Source of the DNA: Lichenicoccus sp965277665
Lineage (GTDB): Bacteria; Pseudomonadota; Alphaproteobacteria; Acetobacterales; Acetobacteraceae
Reading direction: 5' to 3'
Length of the DNA: 64,000 nt
NCBI RefSeq assembly: GCF_965277665.1
Contig: NZ_OZ255835.1
Location: forward strand, 3,100,001-3,164,000
Under the pieces are notes generated by a model. The model saw only the letters and a list, made by a program, of their open reading frames with translations, was not told the origin of the DNA and did no database searches. The translations under genes and the position numbers were made by a program. Shown here piece by piece: positions 52,137 through 60,423 of this stretch; position 1 is the stretch's first letter, and each line of letters begins with the position of its first letter.

Positions 52137-53309
52137 ATGATCCGGCTGCCGGTCGGGGTGCTGGCGGTGGCGCTGCTCGTCATCGTGCTGCAGGACGCCT
52201 TCGAGGTCATGCTGCTGCCGCGCCGGGTGTATCGGCGCTTCCGCCTGATGCGGTATTATTTCGCCGCCGGCTGGGCGGTCTGGGCGGCCGTCGGGCTGCG
52301 CCTCGCCGCCGGGCCACGCCGCGAGCACTTCCTCAGCGTGTTCGGGGCGCTGTCGATGGTGATGCTGTTCGCGCTCTGGTCGGGAGCCCTGATCGCCGGC
52401 TTCGGCATGGTGGAGTGGGTGCTGCAGACGCAGGCCGGCTCGGCCCGCTCGCCGTTGTCCGAACAGCTCTACATGAGCGGGGTCACCTTCTTCACCCTGG
52501 GCTACGGCGACGTGGTGCCGCACAGCGCCGCGGCGCGCGCCCTGAGCGTGGTCGAGGCTGGCAGCGGCATCGGCTTCATCGCCGTGGTGATCGGCTACCT
52601 GCCGGTGCTGTACCAGCTCTTCTCCCGGCGCGAGGCGCACGTGATCCAGCTCGACGGGCGCGCGGGCTCGCCGCCGACCGCCGGCACCATGCTGACGCGG
52701 CACGCCGAGGGACGCGGGCTGGACAAGCTCGACGACCTGCTGCGCGAGTGGGAGGTCTGGGCGTCCGAGCTGCTGGAGAGCCATCTCTCCTACCCGATGC
52801 TGGTCTATTACCGGTCGCAGCACGACAACCAGTCCTGGCTCGCCGCGCTGGCGGCGGTGATGGACACCTGCGCGCTGATCCTGGTTGGCCTCGACGACCT
52901 GCCCCCGCTGCAGGCGCGCATGACCTTCACCATGGCGCGCCAGGTGGTGGTCGAGATGGCACGCACGCTCGCCGTCACGCCGACCCCGACCCGGGGGTTC
53001 GACCGGCTGCCCCCCGAGGATCTCGCCCGGCTGGAGGCGCTGCTCGTCGGCAGCGGGCTGAAATGGACCAGCGACGCCCAGGGTGCGAGGACGCTCGTGG
53101 CCCTGCGCGCGACCTACGAACCGCTGCTCGCGGGACTGGCGACCATCCTGCTGCTGCCGCTGCCCGGCTGGGTGGCGGCGGACGATGCGGCCGATCACTG
53201 GCAGGACGGCCATCGCGGTCAGATCGCGAGCCGGCTGATCAAGCAACTCACCGACCGCAATGACATCCCGGGCGGCACGCGCGGCCGCCTCTGGCGCCGG
53301 CCGCCCTGA
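52137..53309 (+). CDS. Two-helix potassium channel-like protein with large cytosolic domain
   Basis: A 390-residue protein. The pore loop and filter TFFTLGYGDVVPHSAAARAL near 120 is the K+ channel type (Ion_trans_2), flanked by hydrophobic helices including ALSMVMLFALWSGALIAGFG and SGIGFIAVVIGYLPVLYQLF. An extra N-terminal helix (VLAVALLVIVLQDAFEVMLL) is present. The C-terminal 200 residues are soluble, mostly helical and not a recognisable RCK domain. It starts 40 bp after the dehydrogenase gene, possibly co-transcribed. Role in ion homeostasis is inferred from the filter. Confidence 0.82.
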   Translation: MIRLPVGVLAVALLVIVLQDAFEVMLLPRRVYRRFRLMRYYFAAGWAVWAAVGLRLAAGPRREHFLSVFGALSMVMLFALWSGALIAGFGMVEWVLQTQAGSARSPLSEQLYMSGVTFFTLGYGDVVPHSAAARALSVVEAGSGIGFIAVVIGYLPVLYQLFSRREAHVIQLDGRAGSPPTAGTMLTRHAEGRGLDKLDDLLREWEVWASELLESHLSYPMLVYYRSQHDNQSWLAALAAVMDTCALILVGLDDLPPLQARMTFTMARQVVVEMARTLAVTPTPTRGFDRLPPEDLARLEALLVGSGLKWTSDAQGARTLVALRATYEPLLAGLATILLLPLPGWVAADDAADHWQDGHRGQIASRLIKQLTDRNDIPGGTRGRLWRRPP

Positions 53310-53401
53310 TCGGCAGCCCGCGCCCACGGCTCGACAGGCCGGCTCGCACGATCGCTCTTGTGGGCAGCCGCAGGACCGCATACCGTCGTCGGATCGAGGG
53401 G

Positions 53402-53415
53402 TTGTCATACGACTA
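53402..53415. promoter_or_regulatory. Possible third operator-like box, upstream of sugar ABC operon
   Basis: TTGTCATACGACTA, 66 bp before the binding-protein start. It shares TTGT at the left and, read in reverse against boxes 1 and 2, the core TCATAC. Match is weaker than between boxes 1 and 2, so this is a tentative site only. Confidence 0.3.
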
Positions 53416-53481
53416 GCTCGCTTCGACTGGGCAGCCGGAACACCGGCGCCGTGGGCAGGAACAACGATCCGGGAGATCTCC

Positions 53482-54591
53482 ATGCGGGATGATGGTGCCA
53501 AGGGGCGTGGCTGCAGGATCGGGCGGCGGCAGCTGCTCGCCGGAGCGGGGGCAGGCCTGCTCTGCCTCCCCTGGACGCGACGCGGATCGGCCGCCTCGCC
53601 GCCGACGCTGGTCACGTCGATCCGGTCATTGTCCAATCCCTATCACGCGGTCTGGAAACAGGGCGCGGACGCCTTCGCCAAGTCGGTCGGCCTGCAGCAC
53701 ACGGTGCTGGTCTCCGAGGGCAACAGCGAGAAGGGCATTTCCGACATACGCGCCATGCTGGCCCGCACCGGCGGCAACATGATCCTCAATTCGGACCCGA
53801 ACGACACGCCGGATGCGCGGCCGATCGTCGAGGCCTGCGCCAAGGCCGGCGCCTATGTGGTGACGCAGTGGAACAAGCCGGCCGACCTGCTGCCGGAGAA
53901 TTTCAACCCGTATTACGTCAGCTATATCGGCTTCGATGGCGTCGCCAGCGGGCGCACCATCGCCGAGCATCTGTTCAAGGCCATTGGCGGGTCGGGCGGC
54001 ATCATCGGCATCGGCGGCCTGATCTCCAACACTGCCGCGATCGAGCGCAAGCTCGGGCTGCAGCAGGCGCTCGCGGCGAACCCGAACATCAAGCTGCTCG
54101 ACTTCCAGGTCGCCGACTGGAAGGCGACCAACGCCTACACCATCACCAACGGGCTGCTGACCCGCTTCGGCGACGACATCAAGGGCATCTGGGCCGCCAA
54201 CGACGACATGGCGACCGGCGTGCTCGAGGCGCTGCGCGCGGCGGGCTCGGCCGGCAAGGTGCCGGTGGTCGGCATCGACGCGATCAAGACCGGTCTCGAT
54301 GCGGTGAAAAGCGGCGAGTTCGCCTGCACCATGAGTTCCAACCCGTTCTGGCAGGGCGGCATGGGGCTGTCGATCGGCTACCACGCGGCCACGCACGCCA
54401 TCGACGTGGCCCGCGAGCCGCCGCTGCATCGGCAGTTCTACGGCAAGACCACGCTGATCACCCGCGACAATGTCGACGAATACGTCGCGACAAACGTGAA
54501 GTCGCATCCGGCGCTGCACTACAACGACCTGTGGGGCAACATCGCCGGCCCGTTGCGCGGCAACCAGGCAGCGCCGGCGCGCGCGGGATGA
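53482..54591 (+). CDS. Sugar ABC transporter substrate-binding protein (ribose type)
   Basis: Periplasmic binding protein of 369 residues, type I fold. A twin-arginine-like signal (GRRQLLAGAGAGLLCLPW) starts near residue 14. The mature part has SIRSLSNPYHAVWKQGADAF, a ligand-domain repeat, and GIWAANDDMATGVLEALRAA and PVVGIDAIKTGLDAVKSGEF as in RbsB-like proteins. GGGAGA (53471-53476) precedes the ATG. Co-directed with two permeases and an ATPase downstream. The sugar is not visible; neighbouring enzymes suggest a deoxy sugar or sugar acid. Confidence 0.9.
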   Translation: MRDDGAKGRGCRIGRRQLLAGAGAGLLCLPWTRRGSAASPPTLVTSIRSLSNPYHAVWKQGADAFAKSVGLQHTVLVSEGNSEKGISDIRAMLARTGGNMILNSDPNDTPDARPIVEACAKAGAYVVTQWNKPADLLPENFNPYYVSYIGFDGVASGRTIAEHLFKAIGGSGGIIGIGGLISNTAAIERKLGLQQALAANPNIKLLDFQVADWKATNAYTITNGLLTRFGDDIKGIWAANDDMATGVLEALRAAGSAGKVPVVGIDAIKTGLDAVKSGEFACTMSSNPFWQGGMGLSIGYHAATHAIDVAREPPLHRQFYGKTTLITRDNVDEYVATNVKSHPALHYNDLWGNIAGPLRGNQAAPARAG

Positions 54592-54595
54592 TCGA

Positions 54596-54710
54596 AGGCC
54601 AGGGGCTTTGCCCCTGGACCCCATCAAAGGCAAGCCTTTGAAACCCATTACTTTTAGAATCGGGGTCTGGGGCCTGCGGCCCCAGCGGGTCCAGGGCAGC
54701 GCCCTGGCCT
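54596..54710. repeat. Type B multi-hairpin repeat, copy 4 (best conserved)
   Basis: Four consecutive hairpins: CCAGGGGC-ttt-GCCCCTGG, AAAGGC-aa-GCCTTT, GGGGCctgcGGCCCC and CCAGGGC-agc-GCCCTGG. The outer ends AGGCCAGGGGC and GCCCTGGCCT are also complementary. It lies inside the sugar transporter operon between the binding-protein and permease genes; the permease reading frame continues through it. Confidence 0.85.
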
Positions 54711-55657
54711 GGCTAAAACGCTATAGAAGCTGGGCGCCCCTCCTCGTCCTGCTGGTGCTCGGCATCGGGCTCGCGTTCGCCAACCCGCGCTTCATCACGC
54801 CGCGCAACCTCGTGCGCATTGCCAGCACCGCGTCGGTGCCGCTGATGATCGGCATCGGCGAGACGTTCATCATCCTGCTCGGCAGCATCGATCTCTCCGT
54901 CGAGGGCATGGTGGCGATCTCGGCGATGGTGGTGGTGCTGCTCGGCGCCAATGACGCCAATGCGCAGGATCTCGGCTGGCTGGCGCCGCTGGCCGCGATC
55001 GCGCTCACCATGCTGGCCGGGCTCGCCTCCGGACTGGTGCAGACGCTGCTGCGCATCCCGTCCTTCATGGCGACGCTTGGCATGTGGTTCATCTGCCTCG
55101 GGGCTGCGACCTGGCTGCTCGGCGGCTCGGCGGTGCGGCTGACCGACATGCAGTTGCGCGGGCTGGCGCTGGACCGTTTCGCAGGGGTGCCGTTCTCGGT
55201 CTGGATCGCGATCGCGGCCCTGCTGCTCGGAGCCTTCATCCAGTATCGCACCCGGCTCGGGCGGCACATCGTGGCGGTCGGCGGGGCCGAGGAGATTGCC
55301 GAACTGTCCGGCATCGCCGTGCGCCGGGTGCGCATTCTCGCCTTCACCCTCGCGGGGTTCTTCTATGCGCTTGGCGGGATCATCGCGGCGGCCCAGCTCG
55401 GGCAGTCGAACGCGGTGATCGGCGACGGCAGGCTGTTCGCCACGGTGACCGCGGTGGTGGTCGGGGGGACCGCGCTGACTGGTGGCGAGGGCGGCGTGGT
55501 CAACACGCTGATCGGCGTGCTGATCGTGACCGTGCTCGGCAACGGCATGATCCTGCTCGGCATCTCGCCCTACGTGCAGGAGACCGTGCAGGGGCTGATG
55601 ATCATCGCCGCCGTCGCGCTCACGCTCGACCGCAAGATATTGCGGATCGTCAAATGA
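54608..55657 (+). CDS. Sugar ABC transporter permease, start inside repeat
   Basis: RbsC-type permease, 349 residues if read from TTG at 54608. Conserved parts begin at YRSWAPLLVLLVLGIGLAFA, then LLGSIDLSVEGMVAISAMVV, FMATLGMWFICLG and FTLAGFFYALGGIIAAAQLG. The only in-frame start codons before the first membrane segment (TTG at 54608 and TTG at 54638) lie in the type B repeat, so about 30-40 N-terminal residues are repeat-encoded. Either the native start was replaced or translation begins at a non-standard codon. Overlaps the ATPase gene by four bases (ATGA). Confidence 0.82.
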   Translation: MPLDPIKGKPLKPITFRIGVWGLRPQRVQGSALAWLKRYRSWAPLLVLLVLGIGLAFANPRFITPRNLVRIASTASVPLMIGIGETFIILLGSIDLSVEGMVAISAMVVVLLGANDANAQDLGWLAPLAAIALTMLAGLASGLVQTLLRIPSFMATLGMWFICLGAATWLLGGSAVRLTDMQLRGLALDRFAGVPFSVWIAIAALLLGAFIQYRTRLGRHIVAVGGAEEIAELSGIAVRRVRILAFTLAGFFYALGGIIAAAQLGQSNAVIGDGRLFATVTAVVVGGTALTGGEGGVVNTLIGVLIVTVLGNGMILLGISPYVQETVQGLMIIAAVALTLDRKILRIVK

Positions 55658-57165
55658 GCCTGCTCACGGCGCGCAACCTGTCGAAATCCTACGGTGCGCT
55701 GCAGGTGCTGCACGATGTCTCGCTCGACGTGCGCGCCGGCGAGGTGCTGGGGCTGATCGGCGAGAACGGCGCCGGCAAGTCGACGCTGATGCGCATATTG
55801 TCCGGCACGGTGCGGCCGAGCGCCGGCACACTGACGCTCGACGGCGCGCCGTTGCGTCTGTCGGGCACGCAGGATGCCGCGGCGCACGGCATCGGCATGG
55901 TGTTCCAGGAGCAGTCGCTGCTGCTCAACATGAGCGTCGCGGAGAACATCTTCATCGGCCAGGAAGCCCGCTTCATGCGCTTCGGCGCCATCATGCCGCG
56001 ACGCATGCAGCAGGCGGCGCGGGCGCAGCTCGCCAAGATCGGTGTCGAGATCGACGTCGCCGCGCGCACGTCGGAGCTGAGCTTCGCGCAGCGCCAGATG
56101 GTGGAGCTGGCGAAGGCGCTGACGCTGGAGGACACCACGCACCGGCAGCTGTTGATCCTGCTGGACGAGCCGACCTCGGTGCTGAACCAGGCCGAGGTGG
56201 AACTGCTGTTCTCGCGCGTCCGCGCCTTGCGGGCGCGCGCCAGCTTCGTGTTCGTGTCGCACCGGCTCGACGAGGTGCTGCGGCTGAGTGACCGCATCAC
56301 GGTGATGAAGGACGGAAGGGTCGTCGGCGAGCATGCGGCCGGCGCGGTCGCGGTCGCCGACCTGCACCAGGCGATGGTCGGGCGCAGCCTGCAGACCGAA
56401 TACTACAAGGAGCCGCTGCAGCGTCCGCCGGGCGATCGTATTGTGCTGCAGGCGCGCGGACTCGGCGCCGAGGGCCTGTTCCATGATGTCGATCTCGCGC
56501 TGCACGAAAGCGAGGTGCTCGGCATCGCCGGCGTGCTCGGCTCCGGCCGCGAGGAGGTGACGCGCTGCCTCGGCGGCTTCGTGCGCGCCGGCTCGGGGAC
56601 CATCGAGATGGGGGGCCAGGAGGTGCGGCTGCGCACGCCGAAGGAGGCGGTCCGGCGCGGCATCGGCACCATTCCACGCGAGCGCCGCATCGAGGGGCTG
56701 GTGATGTTCCTGTCGATTGCCGCCAATATCAGCCTGACCAGTCTGGACCAGGTCATGCGCGGCGGCCTGCTGATCGACCATGGCCGCGAGCGCAGGCTGG
56801 CGCAGCACTGGTTGGAGCGGCTGCGCATCAAGGCGCCGAATGTCGAGGTCGCCTGCCGCAGGCTCAGCGGCGGCAACCAGCAGAAGGTCGTGCTGGCGCG
56901 CTGGATGAACGCGGGCAGCCGCATCCTGGTGCTCGACCATCCCACGCGCGGGCTGGATGTCGGCGCCAAGGAGGAGGTGTACAGCCTGATACGCGAACTG
57001 TCGGCGAGCGGGGTCGCGATCCTGCTGATCTCGGACACGCTGGAGGAGCTGATCGGGCTGTCGCACACCGTGCTGGTGATGCGCGACGGCACCATCACCG
57101 GGCGGTTCGCGGCACCTCCGGGCGGCAAGCCGGCGCAGGTTGATCTCGTTAAGCACATGGTCTGA
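55654..57165 (+). CDS. Sugar ABC transporter ATPase (RbsA/XylG type)
   Basis: Cytosolic ATPase of 503 residues with two fused ABC domains. The first has Walker A GENGAGKSTL, Walker B LLILLDEPTSVLN and an unusual signature LSFAQRQMVELAKAL. The second has the degenerate Walker A GVLGSGREEVTR normal for sugar importers, signature LSGGNQQKVVLARWM and ILVLDHPTRGLDVG, where His replaces the usual Glu after Asp. It starts in an ATGA overlap with the permease and is followed by a second permease gene 16 bp later. Confidence 0.93.
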   Translation: MSLLTARNLSKSYGALQVLHDVSLDVRAGEVLGLIGENGAGKSTLMRILSGTVRPSAGTLTLDGAPLRLSGTQDAAAHGIGMVFQEQSLLLNMSVAENIFIGQEARFMRFGAIMPRRMQQAARAQLAKIGVEIDVAARTSELSFAQRQMVELAKALTLEDTTHRQLLILLDEPTSVLNQAEVELLFSRVRALRARASFVFVSHRLDEVLRLSDRITVMKDGRVVGEHAAGAVAVADLHQAMVGRSLQTEYYKEPLQRPPGDRIVLQARGLGAEGLFHDVDLALHESEVLGIAGVLGSGREEVTRCLGGFVRAGSGTIEMGGQEVRLRTPKEAVRRGIGTIPRERRIEGLVMFLSIAANISLTSLDQVMRGGLLIDHGRERRLAQHWLERLRIKAPNVEVACRRLSGGNQQKVVLARWMNAGSRILVLDHPTRGLDVGAKEEVYSLIRELSASGVAILLISDTLEELIGLSHTVLVMRDGTITGRFAAPPGGKPAQVDLVKHMV

Positions 57166-57181
57166 AGGCGGGAGCGGGCAC

Positions 57182-58153
57182 ATGCCGGAGCTGATGCAGT
57201 TCGTCCGAGACATCCTGCCGCCGGAGCGGTGGCGCGACATCGCGCCGCTGGCGCTGCTGCTGCTGCTGTGCGTCGGCATCCAGGCGGTGGCGCCGGGCTT
57301 TGCCACCCGTGGCACGCTGTCGGTGATCCTGGCCGACATGTCGAGCCTGTTCGTGCTGGCCGCCGGCGTCACCTTCGTGATCCTGCTTGGCGGCATCGAC
57401 CTCTCGATCCAGTCGGTCGCCTCGCTGGGCAGCGTGGTGCTGGCGCAGTCGGTCAATCGTGCCGGACCGGCCGCCTTCCTCGCGGTGCTGGCGACCGGGC
57501 TGCTGTTCGGGCTGGCCAGCGGCATCGTGCATGTGCGGCTGCGGGTGCCGTCCTTCATCGCGACGCTCGCCACCGGCGGCGTCGCATCCGGCATCGCGCT
57601 GCTGCTGGCGGACGGGCAGACCATCACCATCGGCGAGAGCGGCCGGCGCTACACCGCCTGGCTGAACGGCAGCGCGCTCGGCATGCCGGCGACGTTCCTG
57701 CTGGCCATCGGCATCGGCGCGACCGGCTTCGTGGTGCTGCGCTACACCCGTTTCGGGCGCTACAGCCAGGCGGTCGGCGCGGGCGAGCCGGCGGCGGCGG
57801 CGGCGGGCATCAATGTCGACCGGGTCAAGATCACGGCGTTCGCGGCGTCCGGGATGCTGGCGGCCATCGCCGGCGCGATCCTCGGCTGCCGGATGTCGAG
57901 CGGCTCGCCGGCTCTGGCCAACCAGCAATTGCTGCCGGCGATCGCGGCGGTGATCGTCGGCGGGACCGCGATCACCGGCGGCCTCGGCGGCATGCTGCGC
58001 ACGGCGATGGGCGCGCTGATCATCGCCGTCGTGCAGCTCGGCATGACCTTCGTCGGCGTCAACATCTTCGCGCAGCAGACGGTATTCGGGCTGATGCTGG
58101 TCGGCGCCGTCGCGGTGACCATCGATCGCAGCAAGCTCGCGGTGATCAAGTAG
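57182..58153 (+). CDS. Sugar ABC transporter permease 2 (RbsC type)
   Basis: Inner-membrane permease of 323 residues starting MPELMQFVRDILPPERW. Core motifs FVILLGGIDLSIQSVASLGS, VRLRVPSFIATLATGGVASG and AAVIVGGTAITGGLGGM are those of ribose-type permeases. With the first permease it would form a heterodimeric channel. Start at 57182 is chosen over an upstream open frame that overlaps the ATPase gene. The operon's transport part ends here; a candidate operator lies 33 bp after the stop. Confidence 0.92.
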   Translation: MPELMQFVRDILPPERWRDIAPLALLLLLCVGIQAVAPGFATRGTLSVILADMSSLFVLAAGVTFVILLGGIDLSIQSVASLGSVVLAQSVNRAGPAAFLAVLATGLLFGLASGIVHVRLRVPSFIATLATGGVASGIALLLADGQTITIGESGRRYTAWLNGSALGMPATFLLAIGIGATGFVVLRYTRFGRYSQAVGAGEPAAAAAGINVDRVKITAFAASGMLAAIAGAILGCRMSSGSPALANQQLLPAIAAVIVGGTAITGGLGGMLRTAMGALIIAVVQLGMTFVGVNIFAQQTVFGLMLVGAVAVTIDRSKLAVIK

Positions 58154-58185
58154 TGCGCTGCCCTTTGCTTGATCTCCGCGCCCTG

Positions 58186-58199
58186 TTGTATGATAACAT
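58186..58199. promoter_or_regulatory. Candidate GntR operator/promoter box 2
   Basis: TTGTATGATAACAT followed by GACGAAG; 20 of 21 bases match box 1 at 51118. A TTGCTT (58165-58170) lies 18 bp before the TATGAT -10-like hexamer, so the box would overlap a promoter for the GlcD-GntR-SDR operon that starts at 58232. Binding by the GntR encoded in that operon would give autorepression. Confidence 0.55.
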
Positions 58200-58231
58200 G
58201 ACGAAGAACAGCGAATTGCCCGGATCGCCGC

Positions 58232-59677
58232 ATGACCGTCGCCACTCCAATCCCCGCACCGGGCAGCAACGCGGCCATCGCCGGGCTGGCCGCGTTGCTA
58301 CCGGACGGCACGGTGCTGACCGATCCGGCCGATCTCGATCGCTACAGCCGCGACTGGTCCGGCGATCACCACGGCACCCCGCTGGCGGTGGCGCGTCCGG
58401 CCAACGTCGACGAGGTGTCGACCATCCTGCAGCATTGCAGCCGGCATCGCATCCCGCTGGTGCCGCAGGGCGGCCTGACCGGGCTGGTCGGCGCCGCGGT
58501 GCCGGAGGATCGCATCGAGCTGGTGCTGAGCCTGGAGCGCATGCGCGCGGTGCGGCTGGTCTCGGCGATCGACTTCACCATGATCGTCGAGGCCGGCTGC
58601 GTGCTCGACGATGCCAAGCGCGCCGCCGAGGCAGAGGATTGCATCCTGCCGATCACCTTCGGTGCGCAGGGCAGTTGCCGGATCGGCGGCAACATCGCAA
58701 CCAACGCCGGCGGCTTCAACGTGCTGCATTACGGCATGACACGCGACCTGGTGCTGGGCCTCGAGGTGGTGCTGGCCGACGGCCGGATCTGGAACGGCCT
58801 GAAGCGGCTACGCAAGGATAATCGCGGCACCGACCTCAAGCAGCTGTTCATCGGCAGCGAGGGCACGCTTGGCGTGGTCACCGCGGCCGCGCTCAAACTG
58901 TTCCCCAGGCCGGAGCAGGTCGAGACCGCGCTGGTCGGTCTGCGCTCCGTCGACGACGCAATGGCGCTGTACGCGCACATGCGGCGCAAGACCAGCGACC
59001 TCGTCACCGCCTTCGAGCTGCTGCTGCGCGAGTGCCTCGACGTCTCGTTGCGCGACGATGCAACGCTCGCCGACCCGCTCGGGGCGCGCTATCCGGTCTA
59101 TGCGCTGATCGAACTGTCCGCCGGCGGCGGCTTCGAACTGCGCGCGGTGCTGGAGAATGCGCTGGTGAGCGCCGAGGCGCTGGTGATGGATGCGGCCCTC
59201 GCCGCCAGCGAGGCGCAGGCGCTCCGGCTGTGGCGGCTGCGCGAGACCATGGTCGAGACACAGGGCAAGGGCGCGCCCTACCTGCGCACCGACATCTCGC
59301 TGCCGATCTCCGAGATACCGGCCTTCCTTGCCGAGGTGCTGCCGCATCTGGCGGCGCGGTTCCCGGACAGCCAGGCGCTGACCTACGGCCATGTCGGCGA
59401 CGGCAACATCCACCTCAACCTGGTGCCACCGCACGGCATGCCGCACGCTGCGGCTGCCACGCTGATCCACGCGGCGCAGGAGGCGATCTTCGCCGTGCTC
59501 GACCGCTATGCCGGCAGCATCAGCGCCGAGCACGGCATCGGGCGGACCAAGCAGGCGGCCTTCCTGAAGCGGATCGATCCGGTGTCGCTGGCCCTGGCGC
59601 AGGGGCTCAAGCGCACGCTCGATCCGGACGGCATCCTCAGCATGGGGCGCATCCTGCCGGGTCCGGCCAGTCCGTGA
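58232..59677 (+). CDS. FAD-linked 2-hydroxyacid dehydrogenase (GlcD/D-lactate dehydrogenase type)
   Basis: Flavoprotein of 481 residues. FAD-binding PCMH-type segment PLVPQGGLTGLVGAAVP near 76-92, GSCRIGGNIATNAGGFNVLH and GLEVVLADGRIWNG, then the C-terminal family motifs GHVGDGNIHLNLV near 390 and SISAEHGIGRTKQ near 430. This fits the GlcD and D-2-hydroxyglutarate/D-lactate dehydrogenase group. Without GlcE/GlcF neighbours it probably acts alone. First gene after operator box 2; overlaps the GntR gene by four bases (GTGA). Substrate D-lactate is a contextual guess. Confidence 0.9.
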   Translation: MTVATPIPAPGSNAAIAGLAALLPDGTVLTDPADLDRYSRDWSGDHHGTPLAVARPANVDEVSTILQHCSRHRIPLVPQGGLTGLVGAAVPEDRIELVLSLERMRAVRLVSAIDFTMIVEAGCVLDDAKRAAEAEDCILPITFGAQGSCRIGGNIATNAGGFNVLHYGMTRDLVLGLEVVLADGRIWNGLKRLRKDNRGTDLKQLFIGSEGTLGVVTAAALKLFPRPEQVETALVGLRSVDDAMALYAHMRRKTSDLVTAFELLLRECLDVSLRDDATLADPLGARYPVYALIELSAGGGFELRAVLENALVSAEALVMDAALAASEAQALRLWRLRETMVETQGKGAPYLRTDISLPISEIPAFLAEVLPHLAARFPDSQALTYGHVGDGNIHLNLVPPHGMPHAAAATLIHAAQEAIFAVLDRYAGSISAEHGIGRTKQAAFLKRIDPVSLALAQGLKRTLDPDGILSMGRILPGPASP

Positions 59678-60423
59678 CCCTCAAGCTCGACCGGCTGAGC
59701 CGCGGACCGCATCTGCCGGCGCTGGTGGCGAGCTCCATTTCGCGCGAGATCGCCGAAGGCAGGCTGCGTCCGGGCGACCGGCTGCCGACCGAGCAGTCGC
59801 TCGCGGGCACCTTCGGGGTGTCGCGCAACGTGGTGCGGGAGGCGATCGCCCGGCTGCGCTTCGAAGGCCTGATCTGGTCGCAGCAGGGCCGCGGCGCCTT
59901 TGTCAGCGACGCGACGACGCCGGTCGTGCTGCAGATCGAGCCATCCCGGACGCCGGCAGCCGAACTGTTCGCCAGCCTGTTCCAGGTGCGCGAGATGATC
60001 GAGGTCCCGGCGGCAGCCCTCGCCGCCGGCCTGCGCGACGGCGCCGATCTCGAGCGGATGCGCGTGGCCCGCAACAGCATGGCGGCGGCTCCGTACGGCA
60101 GCATCGCCTGGCTCGAGGGGGACCTCGAGTTCCACCGAGCAATCGCGGCGTCGACGCGCAACGCCTACATCCAGCAGATCGTCGGCTTCACCGCCGAGCG
60201 GGTGCGCGAGAGCATCCTCGCCGCCGGCAACCGGGCGCGCTCCGACGACATGGCGCAGGCAACGCTCAGCGAGCATGAGCGTATCCTCGAGGCGATCGCA
60301 GCCGCCGATCCCGAAGCGGCCGGCACCGCCATGCGCGCCCATCTGGGAGGCGCCATGCACCGTATAGGCCTGCCGGCGGCGGGCGCGGCGGTTCCGCCGG
60401 CAACAGCGAGGGCAGCAGGATGA
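59674..60423 (+). CDS. GntR-family regulator, FCD subfamily (1)
   Basis: Transcriptional repressor of 249 residues from GTG. Winged helix DNA-binding part: GDRLPTEQSLAGTFGVSRNV then EAIARLRFEGLIWSQQGRGAF near 28-75. The FCD ligand domain follows with FQVREMIEVPAAALAA, the metal-site Asp/His in LEGDLEFHRAIAASTRN and SEHERILEAIAAADPEAA. FCD proteins sense organic acids or sugar acids. Overlaps glcD-like and SDR genes on both sides, so it regulates its own operon; box 2 at 58186 is the likely operator. Confidence 0.92.
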   Translation: MTLKLDRLSRGPHLPALVASSISREIAEGRLRPGDRLPTEQSLAGTFGVSRNVVREAIARLRFEGLIWSQQGRGAFVSDATTPVVLQIEPSRTPAAELFASLFQVREMIEVPAAALAAGLRDGADLERMRVARNSMAAAPYGSIAWLEGDLEFHRAIAASTRNAYIQQIVGFTAERVRESILAAGNRARSDDMAQATLSEHERILEAIAAADPEAAGTAMRAHLGGAMHRIGLPAAGAAVPPATARAAG

